A DNA stretch of 10,855 nt from Verrucomicrobiales bacterium (GTDB taxonomy: Bacteria; Verrucomicrobiota; Verrucomicrobiia; Verrucomicrobiales; V1-33), in contig JALRGB010000730.1 of NCBI GenBank assembly GCA_023253575.1, forward strand, positions 1 through 10,855, written 5' to 3'. Of this stretch, positions 5,784 through 10,855 are shown piece after piece. The position numbers and the translations under genes were made by a program. The notes under the pieces are model-generated. The model was not told where the DNA came from, did not search any database, and saw only the letters and a list, made by a program, of their open reading frames with translations. Every line of letters starts with the position of its first letter. Within the stretch, counting starts at the first letter, position 1.

Positions 5784-7886
5784 ATGGCCCCGACCCCGCC
5801 TCACGAACTGCTGACCCCCGACTCGCCGCTCGCATCCGCGACGACGATCGGAGCCAAAACGCGGACCATGCTGCACCAAGCCGGCATGAAGGTCGTGCGC
5901 GATCTGCTCGAACACTACCCCCGCCGCTACGAAGATAGAAGACACTTTGGGAGCTTTCCCCTCGATGAAACCGCCGAGGCCGTCTGCCTGCACGGACTCG
6001 TCACCGACTGCAGCGCTAAACGCGCGGGATATCGCCGTCATGTCGAAGTGACAGTCAATGACGCCCAAGGACATCCACTCGCCGGCCCGATACATTGCCG
6101 GTGGTTCAACATGCCGTGGATGATCAAGGCTTTTGCCGTGGGCCAAGAAATTGTGCTTTTCGGTCGGGTCAAAGAAAAAAAGAGCCAACTTTTTCTGGAT
6201 CATCCTGATTACGAAATAATTGAGCCACATGAAAACCGGATCAGCCTGCACATGGGGCGGCTCGTTCCGGTGTATCCATTGGGCGATGGATTGGTCCAAA
6301 AACCACTGAGGGAGGCGATGCATGCGGTGTTGGAGCAGCTGGATGACGAGTCGGTGCCGCCGGTTTTGCCAGAGGTAGCGGTGAGCACGACCACGGAAAC
6401 AATTTCGCATCGAGCGGCGGCGTGGCGGGCCATTCATTTTCCAGCCACTCGGGATGAGGCGGCAGCGGCTCGTCGATGGCTGGCTTTGGAGGAATTTTTC
6501 GCCTTACAGCTGAATGTTTTGATGCGGCGACGGGCCGCGGGTGACCGCCCGGGCGTTATTCATGCTGGATCTGGCGCTTTGTTGAACCGCTGGCGTGACG
6601 GTCTGCCTTTTCCGCTGACAGCGGCGCAAAACCGAAGCATCGCGGAAGTGCATGGTGATCTGGCGGCCTCCCGGCCAATGAACCGACTGCTGCAAGGCGA
6701 TGTCGGCAGCGGCAAAACCTTCGTGGCCTTAGCGGCCGCGCTCCTCGCGACAGAGTCAGGCCACCAAACCGCTATCATGGCGCCTACCCAGATCCTCGCC
6801 GAGCAGCATTACATTCATTTTCAAAAACATCTGACACCACTGGGCATCCGCGTGGGCCTGCGCACCGCCACCCGGAAGGAACAATCAACCACTCCCCTGC
6901 TGACATCCTCCGACCAGCCACACATCATGATCGGCACCCATGCCCTGCTTTTTGATGAGTCTGTCTTCGATAACCTCGGCCTCGTCGTCATCGATGAACA
7001 ACATAAATTCGGCGTGGCTCAGCGCGCACGTCTCGTCAGCCACGGCCGAACACCCGATGTGCTCGTCATGACCGCCACCCCCATCCCCAGAACTCTGGCC
7101 CTCACCCTCTACGGCGATCTCGATGTCTCCGTGCTCGATGAATTGCCCGCCGGTCGTGGGAAAATCACCACCGCCGTGCGCCAAGGAGTCGATCTGAATC
7201 AAGTGGCCGCGTTTGTCCGCCAGCAGCTCGACAAAGGTCGTCAAGCGTATGTGGTCTATCCGCTGGTGGATGAAAGCGAGACACTGGCCGTCAAATCCGC
7301 CACCGCAGAACACAAAATGTGGCAAGGACGACTGCCCGGAGTGGAAGTCGGACTGCTCCACGGCCGGCTGAAACCTGAAGCCAAGGAGGCGGTGATGACA
7401 GCATTTCGCAGCGGGCAGATCCGCGTGCTGATCAGTACGACCGTCATTGAGGTCGGGGTCGATGTCCCCAATGCCACGCTCATGCTGGTTTTTAATGCGG
7501 AGCGGTTTGGTCTGGCCCAGCTACACCAACTGCGCGGCCGCGTCGGCCGGGGCGCCCATCATAGTTATTGTGTCTTAGTGTGTTCGGATGGAGCGACGGA
7601 CGGGATGACCCGGCTGCAAGTATTGGAGCGGACGCGGGATGGCTTTGAAATTGCCGAAGCGGATTTGCGCCTGCGGGGACCGGGGGAACTGCTCGGCGAG
7701 AAACAGAGTGGCCTCCGGGGATTGCGGCTCGGCGACCTTGTGGCCGACGCCCCGTTGATCATCGAAGCCCGCGCTCTGGCCGAGGCCGTGCTGCAGGACG
7801 ACCCAGAATTAACCATGACCCGACACCAACCGTTACGCGCGCTCCTCCACCAACCCGAAGCCGCGGCCGTCGCTTCCGCTAACTGA
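5784..7886 (+). CDS. recG: ATP-dependent DNA helicase RecG
   Basis: RecG is a superfamily 2 translocase that remodels stalled replication forks and branched recombination intermediates. The 700 residues match the usual full length. The N-terminal part carries the wedge/OB region (about 55-165), with LLEHYPRRYEDRR at 41-53 and GRLVPVYPL at 158-166. The motor follows: Q-type motif LTAAQ at 278-282, Walker A GDVGSGKT at 305-312, motif Ia APTQILAEQH at 333-342, DEQH box at 404-407 in IDEQHKFG (most RecG have DEQHRFG), TATPIPRT at 430-437, TTVIEVGVDVPNA at 552-564 and HQLRGRVGRG at 581-590. The C-terminal ADLRLRGPGELLGEKQSG segment (626-643) is also RecG-specific. The start at 5784 has no Shine-Dalgarno. 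A large hairpin follows 28 bases after the stop. Confidence 0.97.
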   Translation: MAPTPPHELLTPDSPLASATTIGAKTRTMLHQAGMKVVRDLLEHYPRRYEDRRHFGSFPLDETAEAVCLHGLVTDCSAKRAGYRRHVEVTVNDAQGHPLAGPIHCRWFNMPWMIKAFAVGQEIVLFGRVKEKKSQLFLDHPDYEIIEPHENRISLHMGRLVPVYPLGDGLVQKPLREAMHAVLEQLDDESVPPVLPEVAVSTTTETISHRAAAWRAIHFPATRDEAAAARRWLALEEFFALQLNVLMRRRAAGDRPGVIHAGSGALLNRWRDGLPFPLTAAQNRSIAEVHGDLAASRPMNRLLQGDVGSGKTFVALAAALLATESGHQTAIMAPTQILAEQHYIHFQKHLTPLGIRVGLRTATRKEQSTTPLLTSSDQPHIMIGTHALLFDESVFDNLGLVVIDEQHKFGVAQRARLVSHGRTPDVLVMTATPIPRTLALTLYGDLDVSVLDELPAGRGKITTAVRQGVDLNQVAAFVRQQLDKGRQAYVVYPLVDESETLAVKSATAEHKMWQGRLPGVEVGLLHGRLKPEAKEAVMTAFRSGQIRVLISTTVIEVGVDVPNATLMLVFNAERFGLAQLHQLRGRVGRGAHHSYCVLVCSDGATDGMTRLQVLERTRDGFEIAEADLRLRGPGELLGEKQSGLRGLRLGDLVADAPLIIEARALAEAVLQDDPELTMTRHQPLRALLHQPEAAAVASAN

Positions 7887-7914
7887 ATCGGTAAGCCTAA
7901 GGCCCAAGCACATG

Positions 7915-7966
7915 TGAGAAACCCACTCATTCGACTTCCAGTCCGATGACAAATGTGGGTGTCTCA
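7915..7966. other. large stem-loop between recG and vapB
   Basis: tgagaaacccac (7915-7926) pairs with gtgggtgtctca (7955-7966), 11 of 12 positions. The 28-base interior can form a second imperfect stem (tcat at 7927-7930 with atga at 7946-7949, then short inner pairs). No T-run follows, so it is not a standard intrinsic terminator. It could protect the recG transcript end, act as a factor-dependent terminator, or be a binding site upstream of vapBC. Confidence 0.55.
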
Positions 7967-8005
7967 GATTCAACCATCCTGGTATTGATTCGAGCACTTT
8001 GATTC

Positions 8006-8043
8006 TTGCTCAGATTTACTTTTGTCGGTATATATCGGTATAT
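8006..8043 (+). promoter_or_regulatory. probable vapBC promoter and operator repeats
   Basis: TTGCTC (8006-8011) and TATATA (8029-8034) are separated by 17 bases, a good promoter spacing. Two 9-base direct repeats, tcggtatat at 8025-8033 and 8035-8043, have a 10-base period and cover the -10 and the vapB start codon. Toxin-antitoxin promoters are commonly repressed by the antitoxin/toxin complex at repeats in this position, so these are candidate operator half-sites. The predicted transcript start falls almost on the vapB ATG. Confidence 0.45.
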
Positions 8044-8275
8044 GACAACCACCCTTTTCCTGAATGGTCGTAGCCAGGCGGTGCGGCTACCCAAGGAATT
8101 CCGCCTGCCCGGCAAGGAAGTTTCCATCCGCCGCCTCGGTACGGGGGTACTGATTGAACCGATCAGTGAAACTGCGTGGCCGGAAGGTTACTTTGACTCG
8201 ATCATTATTGAGGACGAAGCCTTTAACCGGCCTGATCAAGGAGCCACACCTCCCATCCAGGATTTTGGCGCATGA
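8042..8275 (+). CDS. vapB: VapB-type antitoxin
   Basis: This 77-residue protein should bind DNA through its N-terminal AbrB/SpoVT-type swapped-hairpin domain and neutralise the VapC toxin through its C-terminal tail. NGRSQAVRLPKEFRLPG at 8-24 and VSIRRLGTGVLIEP at 27-40 are characteristic VapB patterns. The acidic, aromatic tail (about 44-64, WPEGYFDSIIIEDEAF) is the expected toxin-wrapping segment. I chose the ATG at 8042 because MTTTLFLNGRSQAVRLPKEF is the normal family N-terminus; an ATG at 8006 would add 12 atypical residues encoded by the promoter region. No ribosome binding site precedes 8042, fitting a leaderless or near-leaderless message. Its stop overlaps the vapC start as ATGA. Confidence 0.93.
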   Translation: MTTTLFLNGRSQAVRLPKEFRLPGKEVSIRRLGTGVLIEPISETAWPEGYFDSIIIEDEAFNRPDQGATPPIQDFGA

Positions 8276-8670
8276 TTTATCTACTCGATACCAATGTCTG
8301 CATCGCGGTGATGAAAGGTAATCCATTGGTGCAGAAACGCTTGCGCAGCCACATCCCCTCCGATTGCGGGGTTTCCACGGTGAGCTTTTATGAACTACAT
8401 TCCGGCATCGTGCGCTGCCGTCACCCCGCTTTGGAGCAGATAAAAGTAGAGCGTTTGATCCAGCCGATGTCTCTCATTCCGTTCGACGAGGAGGCTGCCA
8501 AACGAACAGCGGAGATCCGCTGGCATCTGGAACAAAACGGTCAAATGATCGGCCCCTATGATCTCATGCTGGGAGGCCAGGCATTGGCGCTCGGTATGAT
8601 CCTCGTTACGCACAATACCAAGGAGTTCCAGAGGATTCCCGGACTGATGCTGGAAGACTGGCAAGATTAA
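8272..8670 (+). CDS. vapC: VapC-type PIN-domain ribonuclease toxin
   Basis: VapC toxins are Mg-dependent PIN nucleases that cleave tRNA or rRNA when freed from VapB. This 132-residue protein has the full PIN layout: LLDTNVCI at 4-11 with Asp6, SFYELHSGI at 38-46 with Glu41, GPYDLMLGGQALALG at 94-108 with Asp97, and VTHNTKEFQRIPGLMLEDW at 112-130 with Asn115 at the fourth acidic-site region. All usual catalytic carboxylates are present, so the toxin appears intact. The ATG overlaps the vapB stop by four bases (ATGA), a typical arrangement for coupled translation. The RNA target cannot be told from sequence. Confidence 0.95.
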   Translation: MIYLLDTNVCIAVMKGNPLVQKRLRSHIPSDCGVSTVSFYELHSGIVRCRHPALEQIKVERLIQPMSLIPFDEEAAKRTAEIRWHLEQNGQMIGPYDLMLGGQALALGMILVTHNTKEFQRIPGLMLEDWQD

Positions 8671-8695
8671 GAACGGCATCCCCCTCCGCCTATAA

Positions 8696-8714
8696 CCCAC
8701 ACACCCTCCCTCCC
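8696..8714 (-). other. G-quadruplex motif downstream of uvrA
   Basis: On the minus strand the sequence reads GGG-A-GGG-A-GGG-TGTGT-GGG, which meets the standard rule of four G3 runs with loops of 1 to 7 bases (here 1, 1 and 5). It lies in the 145-base convergent spacer between vapC and uvrA, in the expected 3' region of uvrA transcripts. Short first and second loops usually favour a stable fold. Confidence 0.6.
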
Positions 8715-8726
8715 AGCGCGCGCGCT
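8715..8726. repeat. 12-base alternating GC palindrome
   Basis: agcgcgcgcgct is perfectly self-complementary and alternates purine and pyrimidine, the pattern that can form left-handed Z-DNA or a small cruciform under supercoiling. It directly abuts the G-quadruplex motif, between two convergent genes. Confidence 0.7.
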
Positions 8727-8746
8727 CAGAAGGGACTTCCTATCAG

Positions 8747-8765
8747 CCCCCCACCCCACCCCGCC
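8747..8765 (-). other. second G-rich tract downstream of uvrA
   Basis: On the minus strand, runs of four, four and six G are separated by single T bases and preceded by GGC. Only three runs reach three G, so this is a partial three-layer motif, or a two-layer quadruplex candidate. It lies 50 bases past the uvrA stop. Confidence 0.5.
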
Positions 8766-8815
8766 GCTAGTCGCGATCAGGGACTATGACGAGTCGGGAT
8801 GGCGGCGCGCGGGGA

Positions 8816-10855
8816 TCATGAGGCTGGCTGTTTTCCGCCTGACACCGGCGTCACCAACGCCGCGCCGGCGGCGAGGACGGCGCTCAAAAACGGAGCGGTG
8901 CGACTTTCTGTCGAGGCGGCTACCGTTTCCGGCAGGCCCGCGGCCACCAGCTCGCCCCCGTGATCACCCGCTTCCGGGCCGATGTCCAGCAACCAATCGG
9001 CTTCAGCGGCGACATCGAGATTGTGCTCGATGACAATCACAGTATGACCTTCATCGACAAGACGATGCAGCACGCCGATCAAGCGTCTTACGTCCTGCGG
9101 ATGCAGGCCGATGGTAGGTTCCTCGATGAGATATAAGCTCCCATGAGGTTTGAGGTTTTGGCGCAGGCGCAGGCGTTCACTGCGACCGAGGCCTTTGGTT
9201 AGCTCGGTGACGAGTTTAATGCGTTGGGCTTCGCCCCCGCTGAGGGTGGGGCTGGGCTGACCGAGCTGGAGGTATCCCACTCCGGTTTCGGCCAGCAATT
9301 GCAGAGTGCGGGCGATCGAGGCCACGGCGGCGAAAAATTCCGCTGCTTCATCGATGGTCATTTTCATGACCTGTCCGATATTTTTGCCGTTATATTCCAC
9401 CTCGAGAGTGGCGGCATTGTATCGCATCCCATGGCATTCATCGCACGGCAGCCAGCTGGCTGGCAAAAAGGCCATTTCCAGCTTTTGCTGACCGTTTCCC
9501 TTACAGGCTTCACAGCGACCGCCCTCTGTGTTGAAAGAAAATCGGCTGGCAGTAAAACCGCGCATCCGGGACTCGGGCAGCGTGGCAAACAGCTTGCGGA
9601 TATCGTCGAAAATTCCGATGTAGGTCGCGGGCGTTGACCGACTGGTTTTACCAATCGGCGACTGGTCGACCTCGTACACGGCATCGAGTGCTTCAGCGCC
9701 GCTCAGAGCGTCCCAGGTGATGAGTCCCGTCGGCTTTTTACCCGAGAGATGAGCGGTGACGGCTGGCCGCAGCACGCCGCGCAGGAATGATGATTTGCCA
9801 CTCCCAGAGACGCCGGTGATGACGGTAAGCCGTCGCAACGGTAGTGAGATGGTGACATCGCGTAAGTTGTTGGCATGGCATCCGGTCAGGGTCAGCCACG
9901 ACGTTGATTCGTTTTGGGCCGGGCCGGGATCGAGGCTGTCGTCGACTGTAGCTATCGATTTTTGCGCTACCTTTCGTCCCGCCTTCTGCGCCATTTTTTT
10001 GGTGATCGTAGCGGGGCTCCGGCTGTTGGTGTTTCCGGTTCGGCTAGAGGGATTTTCCGGGGTGACCGGGCGTCGGGTGCCGCGCCATGGATGGGGCATG
10101 GGGTTTTTCAGCGTCTGGCCCGTGGGCGACTCTGGGATGCCGCTGATTTCGGCGAGTGTGCCTTCGGCGACGAGCCGACCTCCGAACATGCCAGCTCCCG
10201 GGCCCAGGTCATAGATACGGTCTGCGCGGCGCATGGTATCCTCGTCATGTTCGACCACGATCACGCTGTTTCCCTTATCGCGCAGGGCGGTCAGGGTGTC
10301 GAGCAGGCGGACGTTGTCCCGCGGGTGCAAGCCGATGGTGGGTTCATCGAGAATGTAGAGGACTCCTCGTAGATTACTGCCGAGCTGGGCGGCGAGGCGG
10401 ATCCGTTGGCTTTCACCGCCGCTCAGCGTGCGGGCGGCACGACTCAGTTGCAGGTACCCGAGACCAACTTTTTCCATGAAGAGCATGCGCTGAGCGATCT
10501 CGGTGATGATGTCGCGGGCAATGACAGCTTCTCGACCGTCAAAAGCGAGCCGGGCCACGGACTCGCGTAACTCCGTGACCGAAAGCTGCACCAGTTCTTC
10601 CAAACACACGTCGTGAACACGCACAGCCCGGGCCACAGGATTCAAGCGGGACCCGGCGCACGCGGGACACGGCACCCACGGTAAATCCGCCTCGTCCTCG
10701 GGTATACGCATTTCATCTCGCAACTCCGCCTCCAACATCGATTCGTCAGGGTGGGCCGTGACCAATTCAGCACGGTCTGGAACCGTGCCAAAACCTCGAC
10801 AGCTGGTGCACCATCCATGCGGACTGTTGAAAGAAAACAGTCTAGGATCGAGGGG
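8816..10855 (-). CDS. uvrA: excinuclease ABC subunit A, tandem-type, N-terminal part missing
   Basis: The frame is open to the right edge, giving 679 visible residues; the TTG at 10765 is internal, not a start. UvrA is the damage-sensing ATPase of nucleotide excision repair. Visible in order (window numbering): a split zinc site Cys16/Cys19 (GWCTSC) and Cys63/Cys66 (CPAC), ABC signature LSGGESQ 144-150, Walker B ILDEPT 168-173, H-loop His203, Walker A GVSGSGKSS 348-356, zinc site Cys448, Cys451, Cys471, Cys474, LSGGEAQ 538-544, Walker B LIEEPT 576-581 and His611. Three traits point to the long tandem class III UvrA rather than the E. coli type: the short gap between the first Cys pairs, Glu for Asp in the second Walker B, and an insertion before it (about 556-572). 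A Lys/Ala-rich linker (about 252-316) joins the two ATPase halves. The tail is Ala-rich. Confidence 0.93.
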   Translation of the reverse strand, partial: PLDPRLFSFNSPHGWCTSCRGFGTVPDRAELVTAHPDESMLEAELRDEMRIPEDEADLPWVPCPACAGSRLNPVARAVRVHDVCLEELVQLSVTELRESVARLAFDGREAVIARDIITEIAQRMLFMEKVGLGYLQLSRAARTLSGGESQRIRLAAQLGSNLRGVLYILDEPTIGLHPRDNVRLLDTLTALRDKGNSVIVVEHDEDTMRRADRIYDLGPGAGMFGGRLVAEGTLAEISGIPESPTGQTLKNPMPHPWRGTRRPVTPENPSSRTGNTNSRSPATITKKMAQKAGRKVAQKSIATVDDSLDPGPAQNESTSWLTLTGCHANNLRDVTISLPLRRLTVITGVSGSGKSSFLRGVLRPAVTAHLSGKKPTGLITWDALSGAEALDAVYEVDQSPIGKTSRSTPATYIGIFDDIRKLFATLPESRMRGFTASRFSFNTEGGRCEACKGNGQQKLEMAFLPASWLPCDECHGMRYNAATLEVEYNGKNIGQVMKMTIDEAAEFFAAVASIARTLQLLAETGVGYLQLGQPSPTLSGGEAQRIKLVTELTKGLGRSERLRLRQNLKPHGSLYLIEEPTIGLHPQDVRRLIGVLHRLVDEGHTVIVIEHNLDVAAEADWLLDIGPEAGDHGGELVAAGLPETVAASTESRTAPFLSAVLAAGAALVTPVSGGKQPAS

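Noticed and set aside
5539..5835. N-terminal extension of aroC to 5835
   Set aside because: The extension has no similarity to chorismate synthase and overlaps recG; the family N-terminus begins at the ATG at 5538.
8006..8041. Upstream ATG for vapB at 8006
   Set aside because: It would add 12 residues encoded by the likely promoter; VapB proteins normally start where MTTTLFLNGR begins.
10763..10765. TTG start for uvrA
   Set aside because: The frame stays open to the window edge and encodes the first zinc-site Cys pair (GWCTSC) upstream, so the gene is truncated by the window.

Overview
This is a GC-rich bacterial chromosome segment with mostly housekeeping genes and no phage, insertion sequence, CRISPR array or RNA gene that I can see. 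A PEP-CTERM exported protein, a UvrA of the tandem double-length type and an IolE-like sugar isomerase fit a Verrucomicrobiota-type bacterium. That assignment is inference from gene style, not a database match. Gene starts are mostly preceded by pyrimidine-rich leaders, not Shine-Dalgarno sequences.

Layout. Bases 1-588 (minus): an exported, low-complexity protein, cut by the window edge inside its PEP-CTERM sorting signal. Bases 589-973: a 385-base divergent spacer ending in a nested inverted repeat just before a sugar isomerase/epimerase-like TIM-barrel gene (974-1837, plus). After a convergent junction with a hairpin come three minus-strand genes: gatB (1976-3442), a CvpA-like membrane protein (3623-4450) and aroC (4450-5538). 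The last two are joined by a TAATG stop/start overlap. Across a 245-base divergent spacer, recG (5784-7886, plus) runs the other way. A large hairpin follows it, then a complete vapBC toxin-antitoxin pair (8042-8670) whose probable promoter places the transcript start almost on the vapB ATG. A 145-base spacer with G-quadruplex motifs and a GC palindrome separates vapC from the convergent uvrA (8816 to the right edge, minus; N-terminal part missing).

Functional themes are DNA repair and recombination (recG, uvrA), charged-tRNA quality (gatB), aromatic amino acid synthesis (aroC), cell-envelope export (PEP-CTERM, CvpA-like) and a toxin-antitoxin pair inserted between repair genes. I found no clear new multi-gene system. 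The most interesting items are the nested inverted repeat at 901-949, the vapBC control region, the basic linker in UvrA, the G-quadruplex cluster after uvrA, and sharp flips of G versus C preference inside single genes.
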